NCBI GenBank assembly: GCA_029263395.1
Contig: JAJCXO010000039.1
Location: forward strand, 1 to 41,782
DNA length: 41,782 bases
Source: Acidobacteriota bacterium
GTDB lineage: Bacteria > Acidobacteriota > Thermoanaerobaculia > Multivoradales > J023
Direction of reading: 5' to 3'
Shown here: one piece after another, positions 26,212-34,604 of the stretch
Position numbering within the stretch: position 1 is the first letter of the stretch
Layout: every line of letters starts with the position of its first letter
Made by a program: the position numbers and the translations under genes
The notes under the pieces: generated by a model
The model's database searches: none
What the model was told of the DNA's origin: nothing
The model's input: only the letters and a program-made list of their open reading frames with translations

Positions 26212-26766
26212 ACGTTGCCGACGATTGTTCTGTTGACTGCCTCGTTGATGATCCTGATCGGGGCTACCGGCCTCGAAGCTTCTGAAAAGGATCATTGGCC
26301 GCCGCCGTTTACTGCCGAACAGATCCGCGACGAGTGGACGGAAGGATTCTGGCTCGATACCCGGGTAACAACCGAGGCTGGTACTCAGGTCTCTCGCACC
26401 GAGGTGCTGAAATGGTCGGAGACATCGGTCGAGCTGCACGAGGTTCCCTTGGAGGACAGCGACGCTGGTTTGCGCCCAGCCGGTGATGCGGGCCCAACTC
26501 AATCTGTTCAGTGGCAAGAGCTCAGCGATCACGCATTGTTCCCCCGGGCCTTGACCGAGCGTCGGCGTGAGACGCAGCCAACGGCGCTCGGCGAACTCGA
26601 GGGTTGGGTGTTTCGTCTCACGGCGAGCGACGGCTCAACGTCGGAGTTCTTCTTTGCGGATCGGTATCCCGGGCCGCCAGTGAGTTTCATTCGCTGGCAG
26701 GACGGTAAGCAGATCTTCAAGTCCGAGCAGGTTAGCCGTTCGACTTGGGAGAAAGGGGATCGATGA
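26203..26766 (+). CDS. Secreted protein of unknown function, coupled to an ECF sigma gene
   Basis: A 187-residue protein with a clear signal peptide (Lys2, Lys3, then a hydrophobic core to about residue 20, cleavage probably after LEA or ATG-LEA near 26). The mature part is polar, without cysteines or membrane helices, and has several short beta-type segments (TRVTTEAG, SVELHEV, GWVFRLTASDG, PVSFIRW). I do not recognise the family. Its stop overlaps the start of the ECF sigma gene by 4 nt. It might be the extracytoplasmic part of that sigma's signalling, but it has no membrane helix or anti-sigma domain, so it is not a conventional anti-sigma factor. Confidence 0.75.
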   Translation: MKKTLPTIVLLTASLMILIGATGLEASEKDHWPPPFTAEQIRDEWTEGFWLDTRVTTEAGTQVSRTEVLKWSETSVELHEVPLEDSDAGLRPAGDAGPTQSVQWQELSDHALFPRALTERRRETQPTALGELEGWVFRLTASDGSTSEFFFADRYPGPPVSFIRWQDGKQIFKSEQVSRSTWEKGDR

Positions 26767-27719
26767 CGTTGCAGACGCCGAGTGAGGAGAGGCTGCGCAA
26801 GCAGCAGCGCTCGCGGGAGCAATTCCTGGCGATGGTCGGCGACTTGCGGCCGCAGTTGCACCGCTACTGCGCTCGCCTCCTCGGTTCGGTTCTGGACGGT
26901 GAGGACATCGTCCAGGACACATTGGCGACGGCCTATTTCAAGCTACCGGTGGTGCGGGAGCCGCGGGATCTACGAGCTTGGCTATTCCGGGTTGCCCATA
27001 ACCGGGCGATGGACGAACTCCGTCGGCGTAAGGTCCGGTCTGGAGAAGGTGACGAAGCCCCTGAGATCGCGATCGAGGTGGATGATCCTGTAGCGAGAGA
27101 GCAAGCGGTTGGTGAGGCGCTCGAGGCGTTGATCGATCACCTACCGGCCAAAGAGCGGGCTTGCATCGTGCTCAAGGAGGTGATGGATTTTTCTCTGCAG
27201 GAGATCGCCACAAGAGTTGGGTCGTCGGTCGGGTCGGTCAAAGCGGCGTTGTACCGTGGACGTGGCAAGCTGGAGGGGAAACAGCGCGCGCCTTGCTCGG
27301 TCTCTATGTCGCCGGTGAAGACGTCGCCAGTTGCCCCAGAACATCGCCGACTGTTGGAGGCCTATGCTCGTTGTTTCAACGATCGTGCGTGGGACGATTT
27401 AGTCCGTTTGTTGGCGGCCGATGCCCGACTCGAAGTCCTGGAAGTTTACGACGGCTTGGGCCATGGCGCGTTCTCCGATCGCTATTGCTTCAACTACTCT
27501 CAGTTCCCCTTTTCTTGGCGGTTTCGCCTTGGCGAGCTCGAAGGCGAGACCTTGCTGTTGGTCGATCGCTACTTCGGCGATCGCGCCGAGTTATTCTCCG
27601 CGGTTCGCCTTTGGAGTCGGGACGGCGAGATTGCCAGGGTTAGGGATTATCTGCACGTGCCGACCTACCTGCTGGAGTCGCTTGGCCTCCAGCCCACGGA
27701 GCCGCTACCGCCGGTCTGA
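26763..27719 (+). CDS. ECF sigma factor with C-terminal SnoaL-like domain
   Basis: A 318-residue protein starting at ATG 26763 (AAAGGGGA upstream, ATGA overlap with the previous stop). Region 2 (about 20-85) has GEDIVQDTLATAYFKL and AWLFRVAHNRAMDELRRR. Region 4 (about 120-175) has LPAKERACIVLKEVMDFSL and GSSVGSVKAALYRGRGKL. A C-terminal SnoaL/NTF2-like domain (about 195-305) contains LLEAYARCFNDRAWDDLVRL and LVDRYFGD. Sigma factors of this layout (ECF41/ECF56-like) are generally regulated by their own C-terminal domain in place of a separate anti-sigma, which fits the absence of one here. The C-terminal domain may sense a small ligand. Confidence 0.88.
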   Translation: MTLQTPSEERLRKQQRSREQFLAMVGDLRPQLHRYCARLLGSVLDGEDIVQDTLATAYFKLPVVREPRDLRAWLFRVAHNRAMDELRRRKVRSGEGDEAPEIAIEVDDPVAREQAVGEALEALIDHLPAKERACIVLKEVMDFSLQEIATRVGSSVGSVKAALYRGRGKLEGKQRAPCSVSMSPVKTSPVAPEHRRLLEAYARCFNDRAWDDLVRLLAADARLEVLEVYDGLGHGAFSDRYCFNYSQFPFSWRFRLGELEGETLLLVDRYFGDRAELFSAVRLWSRDGEIARVRDYLHVPTYLLESLGLQPTEPLPPV

Positions 27720-27799
27720 ATGCGACGTATCTTTCGAGAAGCCTCATCCGTTCTGTAGTCGACCGATTAGAACGAACAATCTCAAGGAGGCTTCGACTC

Positions 27800-28504
27800 A
27801 TGCAACGAACCACGGTCCTGCGAACCACGGTCCTGCGAACCACTGTTCTGCGAACCACTGTCCTGCTGGCTGTGAGCTGTTCTCTGACTCTAGGTTTGGC
27901 GGCGCCTGTGATGGCAACTCTCGAACACCGTGACGGCTATTTTATGGACGAATCGGAAGAGGCCCGATTGGCGCTCACTGCGGGGCCACCGGCGGTGACC
28001 GAAGGTGCGTCGGTTTACGTTCTGCGGGCTGATGGCTATAAGCTTGCCGAGCAGGGAGGTAACGGTTTTCACTGTTTTGTGGAGCGCTCTTGGGCAGCTC
28101 CGAGCCCCACTAACGCTATCCTCTTCAATCCGCGAATCCGGGCGCCACATTGCATCAATCCCGAAGGCGCCCAATCCACCATGCAAGAGAAATTCCTGGT
28201 CGCACGATTGGCTCTTGATGGGCTCGACGGTGAGGCGATCAACCAGCGAGTCGAAAAGGCCTACATGGCCGGAGAGCTGCGAGAGCCCAAGGGACTGGCG
28301 CTGACCTACATGATGTCGAGGCACCAATGGCTGGGGAAGGGCCCCAAGGCTTGGAAGCCACATGTCATGATCTGGATGCCGGGGTTGACCGAGGCTGAAG
28401 TTGGTGCGGTGCTAAGCAAGCCAACCAACGATACCTATCTGGTTGGCAAGCCCGGCTCACGCCGAGCCTGCCTGACGGTAGCGGTATCTGATTTTGTCGA
28501 TTGA
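27800..28504 (+). CDS. Secreted protein of unknown function with repeat-built signal peptide
   Basis: A 234-residue protein. The N-terminus is four RTTVL pentapeptides made by a 15-bp repeat, running straight into a hydrophobic core and a signal cleavage site after PVMA (about residue 38). The mature part has a GNGFHCFVERSW segment and a PHCINPEGAQ segment, each with a cysteine, and a later WKPHVMIWMPG. I do not recognise the family; the conserved look of these segments suggests a real domain. The ribosome site is AAGGAGG at about 27784-27790, ten bases before the ATG. It lies 80 nt after the ECF sigma gene and may be one of its targets. Confidence 0.75.
   Translation: MQRTTVLRTTVLRTTVLRTTVLLAVSCSLTLGLAAPVMATLEHRDGYFMDESEEARLALTAGPPAVTEGASVYVLRADGYKLAEQGGNGFHCFVERSWAAPSPTNAILFNPRIRAPHCINPEGAQSTMQEKFLVARLALDGLDGEAINQRVEKAYMAGELREPKGLALTYMMSRHQWLGKGPKAWKPHVMIWMPGLTEAEVGAVLSKPTNDTYLVGKPGSRRACLTVAVSDFVD
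27806..27865 (+). repeat. 15-bp tandem repeat, four copies, in a signal peptide
   Basis: Four units of CGAACCACGGTCCTG type start at 27806, 27821, 27836 and 27851; the last two carry T for C/G changes. Each encodes RTTVL. Copy-number change would lengthen or shorten the positively charged front of the signal peptide by five residues at a time. Confidence 0.93.
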
Positions 28505-28525
28505 AACAGACGTTGCCGAATCAGC

Positions 28526-29689
28526 TCAAGCCGGCCAAGCTTTGATATCGGTGAAACCATGGGCTTCCGGGCCGCCAGCACTGCTTACGACCCAAGATGA
28601 TTTGGTGGTGGTGTCGGTGACGGTCAAGGTCCACTTCAGATCGGTGGTGCCAGAAGCGTAGGCCCACCAATGGCCGTTGATGGCGCGTCCATCCAGCACC
28701 TTGACCAGTACCTCCCAATTGTCCGGATCAAAGAAGTAGAACGCTCCCGAAGCTCGCGATGCACCGGGCGCCACGCGCGCCGGACCGGTGTTGTCCGGCG
28801 TGACCCATACCAGGCTGGCGACAAATCTTCCTTCATGGAAGGGTAGCTCGCGGTCCGAGACCGGCTTCGGCGTAGTGGTCGGTGCCGGAGTGGTCGACGT
28901 CGGCGGGGAAGTGGGGCTGGGCCTTGGTGTGGTGTTCGGAGCTGTCGTTGTCGTCGGTACGGGGGTGGTGGTCGGAGCTGGCGTCGTGGTCGGCGGCGGG
29001 GTGGTTGCCTGTGCAGCACGCCGTTCGAACTCCTCTTGGTAGATCTCGGCGACAGCGGCGATATCACCCGACGACAGCACGGTTGTCCGCCCCCACGGAC
29101 CACCGTCCTTGCGGGACATGGTGGGCTTGGACCCGATCGCGAAGGCGCGGGGCGAGTACATCATGCGCGAGCGGAAGTCGATCTCACCGACCGTTGGACC
29201 GCTCGACTTACGAAAATTGTGCTCGGTGCCTGGACGGATCTCATCCCAATGAATCTCGATGTGGTCGTCTCGGTCTGGCCGGGTGTGTTCGTGCCGTAGC
29301 CCGATCGCGTGGCCGATCTCGTGAATCGTCTGCGACACACCGCAGCCGTTGGACAAGCGGATGAACTGTTGCTTGCGTTGGCGTCCGAGGCGAGACGAAC
29401 AGCCATTACCTTTTGTGAACGTAATGTAGTCGGGTTCGTCGGTGCGTTTCACAAACCTGAGTTCGGTGCGGCTCTCCCAGTGCTCGATTGCTTTTGCGAT
29501 CTTCGACGGTGGTCTTCCTCCGCCACTCAGTAGTGACTCGTCGACGTCGTAAAGGACAATTCCCAAAGGCCAAATGCGGTGGGTGTGAAAACCTTCGTCC
29601 AGCGATGGATCCTGCGAGACTTCGATGTCGCCCTCAAAGAGCCGCTCGCCATTGAAGCGGTGAACTCGATACATTCCTTCTTCATGCAT
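28526..29689 (-). CDS. Astacin-like (M12A) metalloprotease with TP-rich linker and C-terminal domain
   Basis: A 387-residue protein. The zinc motif HEIGHAIGLRHEHTRPD gives His123, Glu124, His127 and His133. A Met-turn-like RMMYSPRAFA lies near 175-184, and Cys97 and Cys116 could pair. Residues 1-30 resemble an astacin propeptide (GERLFEGDIEV). A threonine/proline-rich linker (about 228-283) connects to a C-terminal beta domain (about 290-387) with FYFFDPDNWEVLVKVLDGR, a module I associate with acidobacterial secreted proteins. No signal peptide is visible at ATG 29689, although the disulfides and linker imply export. GAGGGAAG lies upstream. It converges with the 27800 gene. Confidence 0.88.
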   Translation of the reverse strand: MHEEGMYRVHRFNGERLFEGDIEVSQDPSLDEGFHTHRIWPLGIVLYDVDESLLSGGGRPPSKIAKAIEHWESRTELRFVKRTDEPDYITFTKGNGCSSRLGRQRKQQFIRLSNGCGVSQTIHEIGHAIGLRHEHTRPDRDDHIEIHWDEIRPGTEHNFRKSSGPTVGEIDFRSRMMYSPRAFAIGSKPTMSRKDGGPWGRTTVLSSGDIAAVAEIYQEEFERRAAQATTPPPTTTPAPTTTPVPTTTTAPNTTPRPSPTSPPTSTTPAPTTTPKPVSDRELPFHEGRFVASLVWVTPDNTGPARVAPGASRASGAFYFFDPDNWEVLVKVLDGRAINGHWWAYASGTTDLKWTLTVTDTTTKSSWVVSSAGGPEAHGFTDIKAWPA

Positions 29690-29990
29690 GGTAGGTGTCT
29701 TCCCTCAGAGTTGATCGGAAGCGGATGGTGGATCAATACCTCAAATATGACCCCACACCATTGTACGTGGTTACCTTACATAACCCGCCATGGCGTTCTT
29801 GCGATCCAACACGCATCTTCAGCAACCCACCACACCAGGTGTCCAGTAGCCCCGGCGCGGACAGCGGAAACGATGGTCGGTGAAGAAAAATGACGGGATC
29901 GGCTGCGTTTTCCCGCAGATATGTATGGAGGCCGCCGAAAGCTCGGCTCGAGCGTTAGCCAACCTACAAAGCAGCCAGAGGGAAACGATC
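29690..29990. other. Gene-free interval between protease and kinase remnant
   Basis: About 300 nt separate the divergent protease and remnant genes. Open frames here overlap or antisense the neighbours and show no domain. An imperfect hairpin (CTGCG/CGCAG near 29903-29918) and an AT-richer stretch near 29735-29785 are present. No promoter could be assigned. Confidence 0.4.
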
Positions 29991-30284
29991 ATGATCTCAG
30001 CAGAGAAGCAGTTGCAGTTGTGCCTTCTTGTGGCCGAAGCCCTCGAACTCGAGCCTGAACCAAGATCACGTTTTCTGGATGATGCCTGCAAGAGCGACGA
30101 AGAGCGTCAAGAAGTCGATCGCATACTTGCCGAGCAAAGTACGTGCGACGATAGTTTCCTCGAAGTTTCGGTCGTCGAGCAGCTCTGGCCCGGATTTTCA
30201 CTGCGAGCGCTGGTCACTGGTGGCAGTCAGGTGGCGCCTGACCTCAACAGCCGCCCCTGGGCGCCTTGGGCGGCCTGTATCTGA
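29991..30284 (+). pseudogene. Truncated remnant of an acidobacterial-type Ser/Thr kinase gene
   Basis: A 97-residue frame starting at ATG 29991 with AGAGGGA seven bases upstream. Residues 1-57 match the segment that usually precedes the kinase domain in large acidobacterial Ser/Thr kinases: a helix, then ELEPEPRSRFLDDACKSDEE, a REV-type helix and a short DDSFLE end. No kinase domain follows. After about residue 68 the sequence becomes unrelated and stops. In the next frame the 3' end reads LGALGGLYL, faintly like a glycine-rich loop. I read it as a decayed fragment. A real short protein made of this module alone is the alternative. Confidence 0.55.
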
Positions 30285-30713
30285 ACAGCATCTGAGCAGT
30301 GCTAGCTAAATTGCATCAAGAAAACCCGTTGTTCGCTTCCTAGGGGAGCCTCCTGTGGAGCGAGCACGCGGCGAGTATGTATGAGCAAGAGAACAGGCCC
30401 CTGACTCTCCAAACTGTTGTAAAAATGGAGTTGCCGGACAGTAAGGCACCGAGGCGAGTTACGCAGCTGCGCGCGCAGTCCACAGGGGGCGACCGGGCGA
30501 CCGGCGTTCTTGGACGCAGTCTTGCTAGCTCCCCGCTGCGCTGGTAGCGTCTCTTGATGGTTGCTGGGTGAGGTTTTCGTGGCACCAGTGCTAGCGAGCC
30601 GAATGCCGCTGCTGGCTGAGGCTCTGCTATTCTCTGGCGGTTCCGAGAAACTTTCGCGATTTTGGCCAATGGCCGATGTTGTCGCGTATCCCTGATTCTA
30701 GAGACATTACCGG
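30285..30713. other. Gene-free interval, possibly decayed kinase-gene DNA
   Basis: No frame here shows a domain. A 56-codon + frame from about 30377 has no ribosome site, and a long - frame (30864-30340) is the antisense of the repeat region. A perfect 8-bp palindrome TTGGCCAA lies at 30662-30669, about 50 nt before the kinase gene start, and could be an operator. The interval may be the eroded body of the kinase gene whose 5' end survives at 29991. Confidence 0.4.
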
Positions 30714-32909
30714 ATGCCAGCGATCGCCGAGAACCAGAGGCTAGGCTTGCCGCGTCGATCCGTCGCCCAGAGAAAACGGCACCCTTCGAAGAAACGGCAC
30801 CCCTCGAAGAAACAGCCTCTCTTGAGGAAACAATGCCTCTCGAGGATACCCTGGCTAGGAGCAATCATGCTGCTATCGGTCGGCTGGCTAGCGCCTCCGT
30901 CTCCGACTGTAGCCCAAGTGCCGCCTGTTCCGCACGAGGTGGGCCCCTCGGGAGAGGTCGAAGAACAGATCGATACCTTCTTGCGGCTCAGCGAGCAAAA
31001 CCGAAGTAAGAACCCCGAGCTCGCGATTTCTTATGCGGAACGCGGGCTGGAGTTGGCGAATCGCCAAGAGGACTCGGTGCGGATCGCGGCGTTGTCGATG
31101 CAGTTGGGGCACGCACTGGCGGATCGCGGCAAACAAAACGCTGCGCTACCAAGTTATCTCCAGGCGTTGGAAAAATACCGGGAGCTGGACGACTTTCTCG
31201 GCACAACCGAGGCTCTCAACGCTGCTGGTGTCGCCTACTACTACATGGGTTTCCTGCATCTGTCGCTCGAGTTCCACTTGGAAGCTCTAGCCGGACGTGA
31301 ACAGCTGGCGTTGGAAGATGAGACTGCGAAGTCCTTGAACAACATTGGCTTGGTCTACTTTGGCAATCGAGACTATGTTGAGGCGGTGGCGTTTTATGAG
31401 CGGGCGCTGGCGTTGAAACGCAAGATTGGTGACCAGGAGAGCGTGACCAAAACTCTGTCTAATCTTGGCTATGCGCACTTTCAGTTGGAGGAGTACGACG
31501 TTGCGTTGCGTTATCAGACTGAGGCGCTGGAGCTGAGCGAATCGATCGGTTTCGATCGGGGAATCGCTTATGCCCTCAACCTGATCGGCGATATCGAGCG
31601 CGCCATGGGCAAGTCGCAAGCGGCGTTGGCCGCCTATCGGCGGTCCTTGTCGCTCTATCGACAGGACGGCGATCAACGTGGGGTAGTGATGGTACTCAAC
31701 AATCTCGGGGCAGTGCACCGAGATCTCGGAGACCTCCAGGCTGCGAGCAAGTTCTTGTTGGAGGCGACCCTCTTCGGGCGCGAAATCGGGGCCAAATTGC
31801 AGCTTCGTGATGCTTTTGATCTGCTCGCCGCGGTGCGGGTAGAGCAAGGAGATTTCGCGCAAGCGCTCGAGGTCTACAAGCGCTCGGTGGCCTACAACGA
31901 CGAGGTTCTCGGCGAGGAGAGTCAACGCCAGTTGGCCGAGATGCAGGTGCGCTACGAATCGGAACGTCGAGCTCAGGAGATCGAGCTGCTGAGACGCGAC
32001 AATGCAATCCAGGAGATTGAGATCCGGCGCGGTGGTCAACTGAGAACGGCATTGGCAGTTGGATTGGTTTTGGCAGCGATGATCGCCGCTCTACTGTGGG
32101 TGCTGTTTCGACAGAATCAGCAGGCCAACGCACAATTGGCGGCGAAAAAAGAGGAAGCTGAAACTGCCCGTGCAGCGGCACTGGAGGCGAACGAAGCCAA
32201 GAGTCTGTTCCTCGCCAACATGAGCCATGAGCTGCGTACGCCGCTAACCGCGATTATCGGCTATAGCGATTTGCTGATCGAGGATGCCGAAGCTGCAGGG
32301 GCAGCACAAACCCTGCGCGACCTTCAGAACATCCGGGGCTCCGGCAAACATCTAATGACGCTGATCAACGGTGTCCTCGATCTCTCCAAGATCGAAGCTG
32401 GCAAGATGACTCTGTCCACCACAACTTTCAAGATTCCAGCTTTGGTCGAAAGTGTGATCAATACCATCCAGCCGCAGGCGGACAAATCTCGCAACCAGCT
32501 TGTAGTCGACTGTCCAGAAGATATCGGCAGCATGCATGCGGACGAGACCAAGGTGCGCCAGACTCTGTTCAATCTGCTCTCCAACGCCTGCAAGTTTTGT
32601 CGAGATGGTGAAGTGGCCCTGGTCGTCGAGCGGCGTGACTCGTTGGACGATCCACGGGTGGTCTTCACCGTTCACGATACTGGAATCGGCATGTCTCCCG
32701 AGCAGTTGGAACGGGCGTTTATCGAGTTCGAACAAGCCGATTCGTCCACCCAGAGGCAATTTGGTGGTACCGGGTTGGGGCTTCCTATCAGCCGCAAATT
32801 TGCTCGCATGATGGGGGGAGAAGTCTCGGCAACTAGCTCTCTCGGTGAGCGGTCGTCGTTTGTGCTCGACATGCCAGCCCGGGTGGAGATCCCGCGATTG
32901 GTCAGCTGA
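30714..32909 (+). CDS. TPR-containing sensor histidine kinase
   Basis: Up to 731 residues. A basic, repeat-built N-terminus precedes a hydrophobic signal segment (about 46-60). TPR repeats follow (about 85-400, e.g. SLNNIGLVYFGNRDYVEA), then a coiled coil, a membrane helix (about 445-466), a second coil and the kinase core. His505 lies in FLANMSHELRTPL; the ATPase domain has NLLSNACKF, DTGIGM and FGGTGLGLPISRKF. The TPRs are predicted outside the membrane, so a protein or peptide signal is likely. No receiver domain or adjacent regulator is present. The start is unsure: ATG 30714, TTG 30822 (gives a classical signal peptide) or ATG 30867 (best ribosome site, GGAG, but a short signal). Confidence 0.88.
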   Translation: MPAIAENQRLGLPRRSVAQRKRHPSKKRHPSKKQPLLRKQCLSRIPWLGAIMLLSVGWLAPPSPTVAQVPPVPHEVGPSGEVEEQIDTFLRLSEQNRSKNPELAISYAERGLELANRQEDSVRIAALSMQLGHALADRGKQNAALPSYLQALEKYRELDDFLGTTEALNAAGVAYYYMGFLHLSLEFHLEALAGREQLALEDETAKSLNNIGLVYFGNRDYVEAVAFYERALALKRKIGDQESVTKTLSNLGYAHFQLEEYDVALRYQTEALELSESIGFDRGIAYALNLIGDIERAMGKSQAALAAYRRSLSLYRQDGDQRGVVMVLNNLGAVHRDLGDLQAASKFLLEATLFGREIGAKLQLRDAFDLLAAVRVEQGDFAQALEVYKRSVAYNDEVLGEESQRQLAEMQVRYESERRAQEIELLRRDNAIQEIEIRRGGQLRTALAVGLVLAAMIAALLWVLFRQNQQANAQLAAKKEEAETARAAALEANEAKSLFLANMSHELRTPLTAIIGYSDLLIEDAEAAGAAQTLRDLQNIRGSGKHLMTLINGVLDLSKIEAGKMTLSTTTFKIPALVESVINTIQPQADKSRNQLVVDCPEDIGSMHADETKVRQTLFNLLSNACKFCRDGEVALVVERRDSLDDPRVVFTVHDTGIGMSPEQLERAFIEFEQADSSTQRQFGGTGLGLPISRKFARMMGGEVSATSSLGERSSFVLDMPARVEIPRLVS
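30774..30845 (+). repeat. 18-bp tandem repeat, four copies, at the 5' end of the TPR kinase gene
   Basis: Units of AAACGGCACCCCTCGAAG type start at 30774, 30792, 30810 and 30828, the last two diverged. In the kinase frame they encode KRHPSK-type residues; in another + frame they read EETAPL. Depending on the true start codon they are either the basic N-terminus or 5' untranslated DNA. Confidence 0.9.
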
Positions 32910-32926
32910 GCGCCGGATGGTCGATA

Positions 32927-32975
32927 GTTGGACTTGTTGAGTGCTGGACCTGACGAGAGCTGGGCTGTCGAGAAC
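32927..32975 (+). repeat. Degenerate 16-bp tandem repeat after the TPR kinase gene
   Basis: Three decayed units (32927, 32943, 32959) share the pattern GYTGGRCYTG..GA. They start 18 nt after the kinase stop, mirroring the 16-bp repeat that follows the hydrolase gene at 24275. Confidence 0.5.
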
Positions 32976-33061
32976 AGTTGACGTAAACAAAGGTGGCATG
33001 CTGCATGCTTGTACACCCTGTTAGGCGGACTGAACCGCCAGTCATTCCAAGGAGACGCACG

Positions 33062-33661
33062 ATGCGCAGAGTTCGTCGAACGACTCTCTCGATTCTGATG
33101 TTGACTGTATTGGCTTCGTTCGGTTCAACTTCAGCCTTGTTGGCGCAGAACCCTTTCTACGTGCTGGGCAAGCTGGGAGACAATGCCTTAGATGGCGATC
33201 TACAGGGTGCCTTTACCCGGGTCGTCGAGGGTGACGACACTAGCTGGGGAGTCGGCGCTGGTTTTAAGCTCAACCAATACGTCGCTTTTCAACTCGAATA
33301 CAACGATCTTGGCGGCTTTGCGGGCGACGGTGGTGAATGTGGGGTAGAGAATCCCTGCACCACGGCATCCGCACCGCTTGCAGCCGATTCCAGCATGATC
33401 TCGGGGACGTTCTTGCCGCACCTTCCACTGGGTGAGCGATTTGCCCTGTACGGAAAGGTCGGACTCGTCAAATGGGACAGCGAAGTGTCAGAGATTGTGG
33501 ACGCCGAGGATATTTTTACGAACGATCGAGATGGCTGGGATTTCGTATACGGTGCCGGTCTAAGGTTGAATCTGCCTGGCCCCGTTGGCGTCTTCGCCGA
33601 GTATGAACGCACCGCCGACATCTTCGACAATGTTTCGCTGGGCGCGACGTTCGGATTTTGA
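33062..33661 (+). CDS. Outer-membrane beta-barrel protein (OmpA-barrel-like)
   Basis: A 199-residue protein starting at ATG 33062, with AAGGAG about seven bases upstream; an in-frame GTG/ATG further upstream would put a non-signal stretch in front of the signal peptide. The signal peptide is about 1-28 (cleavage after LLAQ or SALLA). The mature part alternates polar and hydrophobic residues in strand-like blocks (WGVGAGFKLNQYVAFQLEY, GERFALYGKVGLVKW, VYGAGLRLNLPGPVGVFAEY) and ends in a terminal phenylalanine (GATFGF), the usual outer-membrane insertion signal. A loop contains CGVENPC, a probable disulfide. Role unknown; perhaps structural or a small porin. Confidence 0.8.
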   Translation: MRRVRRTTLSILMLTVLASFGSTSALLAQNPFYVLGKLGDNALDGDLQGAFTRVVEGDDTSWGVGAGFKLNQYVAFQLEYNDLGGFAGDGGECGVENPCTTASAPLAADSSMISGTFLPHLPLGERFALYGKVGLVKWDSEVSEIVDAEDIFTNDRDGWDFVYGAGLRLNLPGPVGVFAEYERTADIFDNVSLGATFGF

Positions 33662-33714
33662 GAGGAGTCTGATCGAGGAAAATAGTCGATGGAGCTTCGA
33701 TGGCACACGGTGCT

Positions 33715-34521
33715 CTAGTTCCCAGCTGACCACCTCTCGGTAGTCCCGGTCTCGAAGCCATCACTGAAGATGCGGGCGCCGGCCGCCCAACGCAAGGCGC
33801 CGCGGATCTGCTCTTTGAAACGGTTGTCCTGATAGGTGGCCGGGCGGTGGCCAAGAGCGGTGTAGAAGGCGCGGCCGCCATCGAAGTCGTGGGCCCAGAC
33901 GATCGGGTGATCATCGCCCATGGCGCCGGTGCCGGGATCGTAGGAGGTTTCGTCGATGGTCATGACAACCTCGACTGCCGGCCGTGGGTTGGCGCGAAAG
34001 TTGTACCACTCGTCCTGGAAGGACTCGACGGCACCAAACGAGCCGGCGCCGGGATGCTCCGGGCTCTCGAGCAGTAAGGTTGCGGTCTGGATGGCTGGGT
34101 GGACATTGAACCAGGCGCCGTTACCGAGGAGCTCACCGTACCATGGCCAACCATATTCACAGTCCGCGGCCGCATGGATGCCGAGGTAGCCACCACCGGC
34201 TTGGATGAAATCTTCGAACGCGGTTTGCTCCGCTGTGTCCAGCACATCACCGGTGGTCGACAACCAAACCACCACGTCGTAATCGGCCAGAGATGCCGGG
34301 GTGAAGCCGTCCGTCTGGTCGGTGACATCGAGGGTGGCCCCTTCCTCCATGGCGATGTCGGTGATCATGGTGACGCCATCAGTAATCGACGGATGGACGA
34401 AACCCTCGGCGCGAGTAAACACGAGGATGTCGAGTAATTCGCCAGCCGGTAGCGGACCTGTGAACCAGATGGTGACGAGGACGGTTAACAGGAAGTATCT
34501 CGGCAGGGGATAGGTTTTCAT
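33715..34521 (-). CDS. Secreted ThuA-like (glutamine-amidotransferase-fold) protein
   Basis: A 268-residue protein. A signal peptide (about 1-26) precedes a ThuA domain (about 29-245) with ILVFTRAEGFVHPSI, ADYDVVVWLSTTGDVL, GGGYLGIHAAADCEYGWPW, DEWYNF and YTALGHRPATY, all typical of the family. ThuA-like proteins are linked to sugar metabolism in some bacteria, but the enzymatic role is unproven. The C-terminus RIFSDGFETGTTERWSAGN is a short tail I know from other secreted proteins of this style, perhaps a sorting or anchoring signal. The ribosome site TTGGAG lies in a possible long-range hairpin. It follows the kinase/ATPase fusion gene by 83 nt on the same strand. Confidence 0.87.
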   Translation of the reverse strand: MKTYPLPRYFLLTVLVTIWFTGPLPAGELLDILVFTRAEGFVHPSITDGVTMITDIAMEEGATLDVTDQTDGFTPASLADYDVVVWLSTTGDVLDTAEQTAFEDFIQAGGGYLGIHAAADCEYGWPWYGELLGNGAWFNVHPAIQTATLLLESPEHPGAGSFGAVESFQDEWYNFRANPRPAVEVVMTIDETSYDPGTGAMGDDHPIVWAHDFDGGRAFYTALGHRPATYQDNRFKEQIRGALRWAAGARIFSDGFETGTTERWSAGN

Positions 34522-34525
34522 CGAA

Positions 34526-34592
34526 GAATCTCCAAGCGGCGGGTGGCGGACGGATTATGCCACGAGGTCGATGTCCGCGACCTTGGAGATTC
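34526..34592 (-). promoter_or_regulatory. Inverted repeat masking the ThuA ribosome site
   Basis: GAATCTCCAAG (34526-34536) and CTTGGAGATTC (34582-34592) are perfect 11-bp complements separated by 45 nt. A nested GCGGAC/GTCCGC pair lies inside. On the mRNA the downstream arm contains the GGAG ribosome site just before the ATG. A translational switch or attenuator is possible. No T-run follows, so a simple terminator is less likely. Confidence 0.55.
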
Positions 34593-34604
34593 GATGAGGT
34601 TCCC

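Noticed and set aside
30377-30547. 56-codon + frame in the gap before the TPR kinase
   Set aside because: No ribosome site, no domain, basic low-complexity sequence.
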